A stretch of DNA of 64,000 bases from an uncultured Moraxella sp. GTDB taxonomy: Bacteria > Pseudomonadota > Gammaproteobacteria > Pseudomonadales > Moraxellaceae. Shown here one piece after another: positions 16,053-23,225 of this stretch (position 1 is its first letter; every line of letters begins with the position of its first letter). The stretch covers positions 32,056 through 96,055 of the forward strand of contig CALTTC010000005.1 of the NCBI GenBank assembly GCA_943908425.1. The letters run 5' to 3'. The translations under genes were made by a program, and so were the position numbers. Below the pieces are notes generated by a model. It made no database searches, was not told the origin of the DNA, and was given only the letters and a program-made list of their open reading frames with translations.

Positions 16053-16967
16053 TTACTGCTCCAATGTTGTCAAAATTTGTGCTATTTTTTCTGTGCTATC
16101 GCTAGTTAAAACCGACAAAGGCGTGGCTTGACGTTTTGCCAAATTAGCAAGCACACTCCCAAAACCGCACTCAATGGCACAGTCCAAATCTAAAGTGGCA
16201 AGTTGCTCCATTGTCTTCGTCCACTGCACAGGCTTAGATAGCTGGGCAATCAGCGCCCCTTTAATACTCGCTACATCATCATAAGCGACCGCTGCGACAT
16301 TTTGAATCACAGGAATGCGTGGCGAATGAAGTGGCGTATTTTCTAGCACGACAGCCAATTTTTCACTCGCTGGCGCCATTAACCGACAATGCGACGGCAC
16401 AGAGACTTTTAATGGCAATGCTTTTTTGCCAAGTGCGCGCACTTTGGTGGCAACCTCTGCCACTGCCTGCTCCTCGCCTGCCACCACCACTTGCCCTGGG
16501 CTATTAAAATTAGCAGGGTCTACGGCGGTATTTTGACACAGCGCTTGCACCTCATCATCACCCAAGCCCAAGATAGCCAACATTTGTGTGGCAATACCTG
16601 TCGTCGCCTTAGTCATCAACTGCCCACGCAAATGCACAAGTTGTACAGCGGTAGCAAAATCTAGCACGCCACTTGCACACAATGCACTGTATTCACCCAA
16701 TGAATGCCCCGCCAAATAACTTGGTGCACAAGGTAAATTGGCGCTAAGCACACGCCAAAGCGCGATACTCGCGGTCAAAATCACTGGCTGAGTAAACTCG
16801 GTCTCATGTAGGCGTTCATCATTGATGACCTCCCACAAGTCAAGGCGAAGGGTGTCGCTTGCCTCTTCAAAGGTCTGTAATACCGTGCTCGTTGTCTTAA
16901 ACTGGCTCATCATTCCCAAGGCTTGTGAGCCCTGCCCAGGGAAAATTACCGCATAACGTTTTGTCAT
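16053..16967 (-). CDS. fabD: malonyl-CoA:ACP transacylase
   Basis: Transfers malonyl from CoA to ACP to feed chain elongation. The 304 residues have the N-terminal FPGQGSQALGM motif, the nucleophile serine in LAGHSLGEYSALCASG near 93, and the catalytic histidine in VSVPSHCRLM near 200. Length is normal. It is directly joined to fabG. The genes plsX and fabH, which sit between rpmF and fabD in many gammaproteobacteria, are absent here. Confidence 0.96.
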   Translation of the reverse strand: MTKRYAVIFPGQGSQALGMMSQFKTTSTVLQTFEEASDTLRLDLWEVINDERLHETEFTQPVILTASIALWRVLSANLPCAPSYLAGHSLGEYSALCASGVLDFATAVQLVHLRGQLMTKATTGIATQMLAILGLGDDEVQALCQNTAVDPANFNSPGQVVVAGEEQAVAEVATKVRALGKKALPLKVSVPSHCRLMAPASEKLAVVLENTPLHSPRIPVIQNVAAVAYDDVASIKGALIAQLSKPVQWTKTMEQLATLDLDCAIECGFGSVLANLAKRQATPLSVLTSDSTEKIAQILTTLEQ

Positions 16968-17015
16968 GGTTATCTATCAATAGGGTAAATGGCGGACATT
17001 TTGTCCAAAAATGCC

Positions 17016-17046
17016 AAAAAAAATCAAGCGATATTCTCGCCTGATT
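17016..17046 (-). terminator. terminator after rpmF, before fabD
   Basis: AATCAAGCGA (17022-17031) pairs with TCGCCTGATT (17037-17046) around a 5-nt loop; on the minus strand eight T follow. It partly separates rpmF from fabD. Confidence 0.8.
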
Positions 17047-17082
17047 GATACTTGCTAATTATCAAAGCTCTGCTTAAGATGC

Positions 17083-17268
17083 TTAGGCTTGCTCAGCGCT
17101 AACTTTAAATAGCTGACGACCACGATAAAAGCCATCTTTGGTGGCGTGGTGGCGCAAGTGTTTTTCGCCTGTGGTGCTGTCAATGCTTAGCGTAGGTACT
17201 GACATATGGTGGTGTGAACGGCGCATATCACGGCGTGAACGGCTTTTACGGTTTTGTTGAACGGCCAT
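17083..17268 (-). CDS. rpmF: 50S ribosomal protein L32
   Basis: Small basic large-subunit protein. The 61 residues start MAVQQNRKSRSRRDMRRSH and continue HHMSVPTLSIDSTTGEKHLRHH, typical of gammaproteobacterial L32 without zinc cysteines. The start at 17268 has AGGAG 6 nt upstream. A long upstream frame extension has no coding character. The gene follows yceD, a pairing conserved across bacteria. Confidence 0.96.
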   Translation of the reverse strand: MAVQQNRKSRSRRDMRRSHHHMSVPTLSIDSTTGEKHLRHHATKDGFYRGRQLFKVSAEQA

Positions 17269-17323
17269 AAGAACTCCTAAAATATAAAACAATATAGCTG
17301 TGCTTGCACACAATAAACGGTGC

Positions 17324-17332
17324 ATTATAACA
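17324..17332 (-). promoter_or_regulatory. rpmF extended -10 promoter
   Basis: The minus strand reads TGTTATAAT at 17332-17324, in the 142-bp gap between yceD and rpmF. A matching -35 is not obvious. Confidence 0.55.
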
Positions 17333-17410
17333 AAAATTTTTGGCTTAAGAAAGTTTTTTATTGTGTGCGTGCTTTCAAGGCTAAAACACAGCGTTTGTAG
17401 AAATGGTGTG

Positions 17411-17929
17411 TTAATCGCCATCTTTATTTTTAAGCGCTGCCAATACCGCAAAAGGGTTGGGCTTTTCTTCTTCTATAGCAATACTACCTGCCTGCACAAA
17501 GGTGCAATCAGCGTGCGTTGCCGCAATCGGAATGTTAAGTAGCAGTTCATCTTCAATCAAAAAAGCAAGCTCTAGCGTGCGCGTATCAGGCAATTCATCT
17601 AAACGCACATAGTCATTCTCGCCCACATAAGGCAAGTCGCGCGCACTTTGCACAAGCGCCAAGCGGTACTTGCCAGTAATATCCTGTGCTAGTGGTTGTA
17701 GACAGCGGTGACAGTTAAGCCATAGTACGCCCTCTACCCTAAAGTCAAGCCATAGTACGCCCTCTGTTTTACTAAGCCGACAACTAAGGGCTAACGTTGG
17801 GTCATCTTGCTGTTTAGCTACCGTCATCGCTGATAAGCGCTCAAAAAACGCCACTGGCACCGCCCCTTGCCAGTAAAAGCCACTATCTGCCCATTTTTCT
17901 AACACAATCCGTCTGGGGAATTCGTTCAT
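17411..17929 (-). CDS. yceD: YceD/DUF177 family protein (23S rRNA accumulation)
   Basis: DUF177 protein, genetically linked in other bacteria to 23S rRNA levels and coupled to rpmF. The 172 residues have the family core cysteines (WLNCHRCLQPL), the acidic segment LELAFLIEDELLLNIPI and the end KPNPFAVLAALKNKDGD. The start MNEFPRR at 17929 is chosen because the predicted -10 (17961-17966) lies downstream of the other in-frame ATG at 17962. It contains a 19-bp direct repeat (17717-17735 and 17747-17765, period 30) encoding EGVLWL twice. Confidence 0.88.
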   Translation of the reverse strand: MNEFPRRIVLEKWADSGFYWQGAVPVAFFERLSAMTVAKQQDDPTLALSCRLSKTEGVLWLDFRVEGVLWLNCHRCLQPLAQDITGKYRLALVQSARDLPYVGENDYVRLDELPDTRTLELAFLIEDELLLNIPIAATHADCTFVQAGSIAIEEEKPNPFAVLAALKNKDGD

Positions 17930-17939
17930 CACACGCCTT

Positions 17940-17968
17940 TTGCTAAAAACTAAAGCGTCCATTATAAT
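17940..17968 (+). promoter_or_regulatory. divergent yceD/epmC promoter region with shared -10
   Basis: On the plus strand TTGCTA (17940-17945), 17 bp, TATAAT (17963-17968) points to epmC. On the minus strand TATAAT (17966-17961) points to yceD. The two -10 elements overlap in ATTATAAT, so polymerase binding for the two genes should be mutually exclusive. Confidence 0.6.
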
Positions 17969-17983
17969 ACAGTTTGTTTTTAA

Positions 17984-18664
17984 ATGGTTGATAATCTTAT
18001 GCAAGCCTCCCCCGACTTTCGCGAGTTGCGTTGCCAGCATGTTGCATGGCAAGCACTACACACCACCCTATCAGCCGATACTGGCTTAACAACAGCTATT
18101 TTGCACCCCTATCAAAACACATGGCAAGCCCTGCCCCAAAACCCAGACGATGATACCGCCCACACCGATTGGCTCATCCATTTATTTAATGACTTATTCG
18201 CCGACAGTAATACCCGTTTGGTGCGTGGTGCTGATGAGCCAGAGTATTTTGCCGCCACCCATACTGCCCCTGCCCAAATCTGTTTTGCGCACGGTTATTT
18301 TGCCAGTGCCTTGCACGAGATTAGCCATTGGTGCATCGCAGGCAAAAAGCGCAGACAGCTTGACGACTTTGGCTACTGGTACTGTCCTGATGGGCGCGAC
18401 AAATTAACCCAAGCGCAGTTTGAACAAGTAGAAATCCGCCCCCAAGCCATCGAATGCTTATTGACCCACGCCACTAATCGCCCTTTTTATGTATCAGCAG
18501 ATAATCTAAACGCCTCTTTTGATACAAGCCAGAGTACTTTTGCCCATGATGTCTATATCCAAGCTAGACAATTTTTACACAAGCCAACAAGCTTACCCAA
18601 AGACGCCAAACGGCTGTTATTAGCCCTGTACGTGCTATGCCAAGATAAACCGCTCTCCAGTTAA
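17984..18664 (+). CDS. epmC: elongation factor P hydroxylase
   Basis: EpmC (YfcM) hydroxylates the beta-lysylated lysine of EF-P, the last step of its modification. The 226 residues carry the metal-binding HExxH-type motif in YFASALHEISHWCIAGKKRR near 110-125, followed by DDFGYWYCPDGR and QAIECLLTHA, all EpmC features. It is longer at the N-terminus than E. coli EpmC (about 180). An alternative ATG lies at 17999, and the predicted transcription start near 17975 makes that equally plausible. epmA and epmB are not in the window. Confidence 0.88.
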   Translation: MVDNLMQASPDFRELRCQHVAWQALHTTLSADTGLTTAILHPYQNTWQALPQNPDDDTAHTDWLIHLFNDLFADSNTRLVRGADEPEYFAATHTAPAQICFAHGYFASALHEISHWCIAGKKRRQLDDFGYWYCPDGRDKLTQAQFEQVEIRPQAIECLLTHATNRPFYVSADNLNASFDTSQSTFAHDVYIQARQFLHKPTSLPKDAKRLLLALYVLCQDKPLSS

Positions 18665-18704
18665 TCACCGCCCAATAATCCAACCGCTACCCATAAGGAA
18701 TCCC

Positions 18705-19229
18705 ATGCAAGTTTATTATATCCACCCTGTTAATCCACAGCTACGACTTATCAGCCAAGCCGTTGTCCATCTTAACGCCGATGAGCCATTGATTTACCCC
18801 ACCGCCTTGGGTTATTGTGTGGCACTGCCCCTTAAAAGTGCCAAACGCCAGCGTTTGCAAGCCATTACCGCCCATCAAGACCCCTATTTACTGTGTCAAG
18901 ACATCAGTCAAGCCAGCCAATGGGTGAGTATTGACAATAACGCCCACCGCACGCTAAAAACCCACGCAGGCGAGCCGACCACTGCTTTTGTATTGCCTAG
19001 CGGTAAAACACTCAATAAAGCCCTTAATGTGAGTCAAATTCCTGTACTCTTTGCCAGTAGTGCTATTGAACAAGCATTGCTTAGCGCATTTAACGCCCCC
19101 ATACTCACCCTACCCTTAGCCGAAGCAGCCCCAAGCTATGAGATAGAAAATTTGGCGTTCATTGAGGGGTTTATTAATATCGGTGATATTGCATACCAAA
19201 CCGCCACCATTGTTGATTGCGCAGAATAA
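18705..19229 (+). CDS. YciO/TsaC-like (Sua5-YrdC fold) protein, divergent and short
   Basis: The N-terminal half resembles YciO: YYIHPVNPQLRLISQAVVHL and LIYPTALGYCVALPLKSAKR parallel the E. coli YciO start with its YPTDSGYALG motif. At 174 residues it is about 30 shorter than YciO. The usual Lys/Arg-rich substrate segment is altered, and the C-terminal third is weakly conserved. It may be a paralogue that has lost catalysis. It lies 40 nt after epmC and is probably cotranscribed. The true TsaC is expected elsewhere. Confidence 0.65.
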   Translation: MQVYYIHPVNPQLRLISQAVVHLNADEPLIYPTALGYCVALPLKSAKRQRLQAITAHQDPYLLCQDISQASQWVSIDNNAHRTLKTHAGEPTTAFVLPSGKTLNKALNVSQIPVLFASSAIEQALLSAFNAPILTLPLAEAAPSYEIENLAFIEGFINIGDIAYQTATIVDCAE

Positions 19230-19331
19230 GTATTGATTGGCATTTCAATATTTATTGCTCAACACGGTTAAAATATTTGTTGTTTTACTTTAAATAAGGC
19301 GGTTTTTATCTAATAAATTAACGTAAAAAAG

Positions 19332-19359
19332 TTGAGAATTGCCCATTTTGTGGTAAGAT
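19332..19359 (+). promoter_or_regulatory. promoter of the outer-membrane protein gene
   Basis: TTGAGA (19332-19337), 16 bp, TAAGAT (19354-19359). It predicts a 5' leader of about 125 nt containing a hairpin just before the ribosome-binding site. Confidence 0.7.
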
Positions 19360-19454
19360 ATGCCCCATCGCCAATAATAATTACAAAAGATATTGCAAAA
19401 CTTACAAAATTTTGCAGACTTTTGCTAAAAAATGGTGTTTAATAGACGCAATTC

Positions 19455-19480
19455 GCCAAACATCGTGTTTGGCATTTTTT
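19455..19480 (+). promoter_or_regulatory. terminator-like hairpin in a 5' leader
   Basis: GCCAAAC (19455-19461) and GTTTGGC (19467-19473) form a 7-bp stem followed by ATTTTTT and then directly by AGGAG, the ribosome-binding site of the next gene. It could be an attenuator or a stabilising 5' stem of an abundant porin mRNA. Confidence 0.55.
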
Positions 19481-19490
19481 AGGAGATGCT

Positions 19491-20237
19491 ATGAAAGCTA
19501 TCAAAATGACTGCGCTAGTTGCTGCTACTCTAGCCTCTAGTGCCGCTATGGCAAACGTTATGACCAACACTGCAGGTACTGTAGTTGATGGGACAAAAAC
19601 TATTTTTACTACCCTTGTAAATCCTGCTGCTGTTAGTGTAGAAGCAGGTTCACTAGGTTACGGCGCTAACGTTGCTTGGGCGGTCAATGACACCACCGAA
19701 CTACAAGCTGGTTGGGCAGGCGGTAACGTCACCGACCTACTAAACGGTGATTTCAAAGCTGACGGTGCAAGATACGACATCAGCACGGATTTAAGCAACC
19801 CTTACCTAGGCGTGCAAATGCGCCCTGCTGCTAACTGGTTTACTGTGGGTACTGGTGTTATCGTACCTGACAACGAAATCACTGCTAAACTAAGACAAAA
19901 TGAGTCAGCAAACATCACTATCGATGGCGTAACCTATGATGCGACTAACGCGCGCGTAGAAGCTGAAATCAAGCAAAAAAATAAAATTGCCCCTTATCTA
20001 ACCATCGGTTTTCGCCCAAATCTTAACAACAACTGGGGCGTATTCGGTGAAGTAGGCGGAGCATACATGGGCGACATCGAAGCCAACGTTAAAGTACTAG
20101 ACGGTACTGTAAACGGTGACAAGGTTGCCTTGAATAACAACGCAACGTTTGAACGTGCCGCAGAAGATTCTATTGAGAACAAAGGCTACGCTAAATGGTA
20201 TCCTATCGCTAAATTGGGCGTAACTTACCGTTTCTAA
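19491..20237 (+). CDS. outer-membrane beta-barrel protein, family uncertain
   Basis: A 248-residue exported protein with a signal peptide (MKAIKMTALVAATLASSAAM-A), alternating strand patterns rich in Gly/Asn, and a terminal aromatic (LGVTYRF), the usual BAM recognition signal. The C-terminal half has repeated short strands (NWGVFGEVGGAYMGDIEANV). Barrel size would suit 8-10 strands. AGGAG is 5 nt before the ATG. I cannot assign a substrate or a named porin family. Confidence 0.78.
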   Translation: MKAIKMTALVAATLASSAAMANVMTNTAGTVVDGTKTIFTTLVNPAAVSVEAGSLGYGANVAWAVNDTTELQAGWAGGNVTDLLNGDFKADGARYDISTDLSNPYLGVQMRPAANWFTVGTGVIVPDNEITAKLRQNESANITIDGVTYDATNARVEAEIKQKNKIAPYLTIGFRPNLNNNWGVFGEVGGAYMGDIEANVKVLDGTVNGDKVALNNNATFERAAEDSIENKGYAKWYPIAKLGVTYRF

Positions 20238-20253
20238 GCTATCTTAAGCTAAC

Positions 20254-20280
20254 AAAAAGGCGACTTCTGGTCGCTTTTTT
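20254..20280 (+). terminator. terminator after the outer-membrane protein gene
   Basis: AAAAAGGCGAC (20254-20264) pairs with GTCGCTTTTT around a 5-nt loop (one unpaired G), ending in TTTTTT. Confidence 0.8.
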
Positions 20281-20314
20281 GTTGCACAACTTTTTTATGA
20301 TTTAGGTTAAGCGT

Positions 20315-20758
20315 ATGCACCAAAATTTACCTTTTGCTTGGGTCAGCTGGGAGATGCTCTATATAGCACTTAGCGTGCTGGTTGCTGTTGGTATCTTTTG
20401 GCAAAGCTTACTTATTAAGCGTAACGACAAGCGTATCCCGTCATCAGCAGTGTTTCACCTTGCCTCCTTTTTAGATACGCTTTGGGTGCCAATTTCGGCA
20501 CTTGCTCTTTATTTTTTAACGTTTGACGCCCTTGCTATTGTCTCTCCTACCCTTTATTTAATCTATACTTTCGTTGGGTTTTTTTATACAAGCAAAACCT
20601 TTAAGCGTAGTAATATGCCAAGCGATATTAAAGATATCGTCTTTGATGACGGACATTTAAGTTTTTTACAGGCATTTGGCTTGGTGTTTGCAAGCTTTAA
20701 TTTGTTTGTATTGTGGGCAACTTATCAAGGTTTAACATTAAATTGGGTTTTTTTCTAA
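20315..20758 (+). CDS. small integral membrane protein, unknown
   Basis: A 147-residue protein with four predicted transmembrane segments (about 10-30, 50-70, 73-92 and 120-140) and a short charged loop (KTFKRSNMPSDIKDIVFDDG). I do not recognise a family. It follows a terminator, so it is probably expressed from its own weak promoter. It ends 30 nt before the cold-shock gene promoter. Confidence 0.7.
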   Translation: MHQNLPFAWVSWEMLYIALSVLVAVGIFWQSLLIKRNDKRIPSSAVFHLASFLDTLWVPISALALYFLTFDALAIVSPTLYLIYTFVGFFYTSKTFKRSNMPSDIKDIVFDDGHLSFLQAFGLVFASFNLFVLWATYQGLTLNWVFF

Positions 20759-20784
20759 AAAACGCTAGTATTTTGTTAATTATC

Positions 20785-20793
20785 TGTTATAAT
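20785..20793 (+). promoter_or_regulatory. cold-shock gene extended -10 promoter
   Basis: TGTTATAAT at 20785-20793 is a perfect extended -10; no -35 at 16-18 bp. Transcription would begin near 20800. Confidence 0.65.
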
Positions 20794-20799
20794 AAGCCT

Positions 20800-21013
20800 T
20801 GTATTTATGCACCTTACGCTTGAAGTTTGTAAGTTTTACTTATGGCACAGGTTAGTTACACAAGAATAACGTTAGTCCTTAAGTGTTCGTTTGAACCTAA
20901 TAGGAATGCGTCCTTTTGTTAGACGATTATTTAGCGCAAGCTTTGTAATCTAGGCGACATGAATATTAAACGCACTCAAGTGCATTTTTAAACGAAAATC
21001 TAAGGTAAATGTT
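20800..21013 (+). promoter_or_regulatory. long 5' leader of the cold-shock gene
   Basis: About 210 nt without an ORF between the predicted start and the ATG. It contains the hairpin GCACT-ca-AGTGC (20972-20983) followed by ATTTTTA. Long structured leaders of cspA-type mRNAs act as RNA thermosensors in other bacteria; such a role here is inference. Confidence 0.5.
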
Positions 21014-21226
21014 ATGTCAAACAGAGTATTTGGTACAGTTAAGTGGTTCAATGATGCAAAAGGTTTTGGCTTTATCGCTCAAGACAATGGCGGTCAAGAC
21101 GTATTTGCACATTTTAGCGCCATTAAAGGTGACGGCTTTAAAAGCCTAGCTGAAGGTCAAAAAGTGTCTTTCATCCTAGGTGAAGGCAAAAAAGGCCCAC
21201 AAGCTGAAGAGATTGAAGCTGCTTAA
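21014..21226 (+). CDS. cold-shock protein (CspA family)
   Basis: A single-stranded nucleic-acid-binding beta barrel of 70 residues. It contains RNP1 (KGFGFIAQ) and RNP2 (VFAHFSAI) plus the N-terminal GTVKWFNDAKGFGFI signature. These proteins act as RNA chaperones. The Shine-Dalgarno AAGG is about 8 nt before the ATG. It is monocistronic, between a strong promoter and a terminator. Whether it is cold-induced or housekeeping cannot be told. Confidence 0.96.
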   Translation: MSNRVFGTVKWFNDAKGFGFIAQDNGGQDVFAHFSAIKGDGFKSLAEGQKVSFILGEGKKGPQAEEIEAA

Positions 21227-21241
21227 GCTTTAAACACTTCC

Positions 21242-21273
21242 AAAAAGACAACCTTATCTAGGTTGTCTTTTTT
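21242..21273 (+). terminator. cold-shock gene terminator
   Basis: AAAAAGACAACC (21242-21253) and GGTTGTCTTTTT (21261-21272) form a 12-bp stem with a 7-nt loop and T tract. Confidence 0.9.
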
Positions 21274-21342
21274 ATTGCCTGTTAAAATGCCATCTGTTAC
21301 TATTTTTATACCAAAATTTGCCCATTGTCCTTGTGCAATGAT

Positions 21343-21371
21343 TTGCAAAGTTAGCAAAAATACGCTATTGT
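21343..21371 (+). promoter_or_regulatory. possible etfBA promoter
   Basis: TTGCAA (21343-21348), 17 bp, TATTGT (21366-21371), 32 bp before the etfB start codon. Confidence 0.5.
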
Positions 21372-21402
21372 AGAAGTCTAAACCAATACAATAGGAAAGC
21401 CA

Positions 21403-22152
21403 ATGAAAATTCTAGTCGCCGTTAAGCGAGTCATTGACCACAACGTTAAAGTGCGCGTGAAAGATGACAGCTCCGCCGTAGAAACCGCCAATGCCAAAAT
21501 GTCCATCAACCCCTTTTGCGAGATTGCCGTTGAAGAAGCGGTGCGATTAAAAGAAAAAGGCATTGCCAGCGAAATTATTGCTGTCAGTATTGGCACCAGT
21601 CAAGCCCAAGAACAGCTACGTTCCGCGCTTGCCTTGGGTGCTGACCGCGCTATCTTAGTAGAGACCGATGCCAAAGCTTACCCCTTGCAGGTCGCTAAAA
21701 TTTTAAAACAAATCGCTAGCAACGAAGGCGCAGACTTGGTGCTACTTGGCAAGCAAGCCATTGATGATGACAACAATCAAACCGGACAAATGCTCGCCGC
21801 AATCATGGATGTCCCACAAGCAACTTTTGCCTCAGAGATTAGCATTGACGGCAATGAAGCGGTTGTAACGCGTGAGATTGATGGGGGATTACAAACCATC
21901 AAGCTCACCCTACCAGCGGTGATTACCACCGACTTACGCTTAAACGAACCCCGTTTCCCTAAATTGCCTAACATTATGGCTGCCAAGAAAAAACCCATTG
22001 ATACCAAGACACCGAGCGACTTTGGTGTGGATATGACAAGCAATATTAGCACGTTAAAAGTTGTCCCGCCCGCCGAACGTCAAGCAGGTATCAAGGTAGC
22101 TTCTGTGGATGAGTTGGTAGATAAATTAAGAAACGAAGCCAAAGTAATTTAG
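21403..22152 (+). CDS. etfB: electron transfer flavoprotein beta subunit
   Basis: Soluble ETF subunit that carries AMP and helps pass electrons from acyl-CoA dehydrogenases to ETF:quinone oxidoreductase. The 249 residues begin MKILVAVKRVIDHNVKVRVK and contain NPFCEIAVEEAVRLKEKG and the signature VTREIDGGLQTIKLTLPAVIT. AGGAAA lies just upstream. It is followed 29 nt later by etfA, forming the usual pair. Confidence 0.96.
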   Translation: MKILVAVKRVIDHNVKVRVKDDSSAVETANAKMSINPFCEIAVEEAVRLKEKGIASEIIAVSIGTSQAQEQLRSALALGADRAILVETDAKAYPLQVAKILKQIASNEGADLVLLGKQAIDDDNNQTGQMLAAIMDVPQATFASEISIDGNEAVVTREIDGGLQTIKLTLPAVITTDLRLNEPRFPKLPNIMAAKKKPIDTKTPSDFGVDMTSNISTLKVVPPAERQAGIKVASVDELVDKLRNEAKVI

Positions 22153-22181
22153 TCCTATTCATACTATTTTAAGGAATAATA

Positions 22182-23114
22182 ATGACCGTCTTAGTCTATG
22201 CTGAACACGATAACCAAAACTTAAAACCCGCCACGCTCTCTACCATTACTGCCGCTGCCGCACTTAACGAGCCCATCCATCTGTTAGTGGTCGGCGCAGA
22301 GTGCCACGCGGTCGCCGAGCAAGCAAGCCGTATCGCTGGCGTCGCCCAAGTACTGGTAGCGGACAGCGCCACCTATGCCCATCAGTTAGCCGAAAACACC
22401 GCCAAGCTTGTTGTTAGCTTAGCAGGGGATTATAACTATATCGTCGCTCCTGCCACCACTACTGGCAAGAACTTTTTACCCCGTGTCGCCGCCTTATTAG
22501 ATGTGGGCATGATTTCTGATATTACTAAAGTGGTTAATAATAACACCTTTGAGCGCCCAATTTATGCGGGCAACGCCATTGAAACCGTGCAAACTACTGC
22601 CAACACCATTATCTTTAGTGTGCGCACCACTGCCTTTGACAAGGCTGCGATAGGCGACACAGCTGCTCCTATTAATACGGTAGAGGCTTTGGCGGATTTT
22701 GCCAAGACAAGCTTTGTAAAAGAGACGCTAGCCACTTCCGCGCGCCCAGAGCTAACCGCCGCCAACATTGTGGTATCAGGCGGACGGGCACTTGGTAGTA
22801 GCGAAAACTTTGCCCAGTATATTGAACCCTTAGCGGATAAACTAGGCGCTGCCATTGGCGCAAGTCGTGCCGCTGTAGATGCTGGATTTGTACCCAACGA
22901 TTTGCAAGTGGGGCAAACAGGCAAAATTGTCGCGCCAAGTCTCTACATTGCCGTGGGTATTTCTGGTGCCATTCAACATTTGGCAGGCATGAAAGATTCC
23001 AAAACCATTGTTGCTATTAACAATGACCCAGAATCGCCCATTACCAAGCTGGCTGATTATTATTTGGAAGGCGATTTATTCACCGTTTTGCCTGAACTAA
23101 CCAGCAAACTATAA
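22182..23114 (+). CDS. etfA: electron transfer flavoprotein alpha subunit
   Basis: FAD-binding ETF subunit. The 310 residues start TVLVYAEHDNQNLKPATLST and carry the C-terminal FAD domain with VVSGGRALGSSENF, GASRAAVDAGFVPNDLQVGQ, the segment APSLYIAVGISGAIQHLAGM and IVAINNDPESPIT. Length is normal. Together with EtfB it feeds electrons from beta-oxidation and amino acid oxidation into the quinone pool. AAGGA precedes the ATG. Confidence 0.96.
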   Translation: MTVLVYAEHDNQNLKPATLSTITAAAALNEPIHLLVVGAECHAVAEQASRIAGVAQVLVADSATYAHQLAENTAKLVVSLAGDYNYIVAPATTTGKNFLPRVAALLDVGMISDITKVVNNNTFERPIYAGNAIETVQTTANTIIFSVRTTAFDKAAIGDTAAPINTVEALADFAKTSFVKETLATSARPELTAANIVVSGGRALGSSENFAQYIEPLADKLGAAIGASRAAVDAGFVPNDLQVGQTGKIVAPSLYIAVGISGAIQHLAGMKDSKTIVAINNDPESPITKLADYYLEGDLFTVLPELTSKL

Positions 23115-23133
23115 CAGTCTGTGCTGTTAGCTT

Positions 23134-23161
23134 GCGACATTTTCGGATGTCGCATTTTTTT
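23134..23161 (+). terminator. etfBA terminator
   Basis: GCGACAT (23134-23140) and ATGTCGC (23147-23153) with a 6-nt loop, followed by ATTTTTTT. Confidence 0.85.
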
Positions 23162-23225
23162 AGGCTACTAAGGACGTTATTTAAGCTATAAAATTTACAA
23201 GAATTTTTCATAAAAAGGGTAAACA

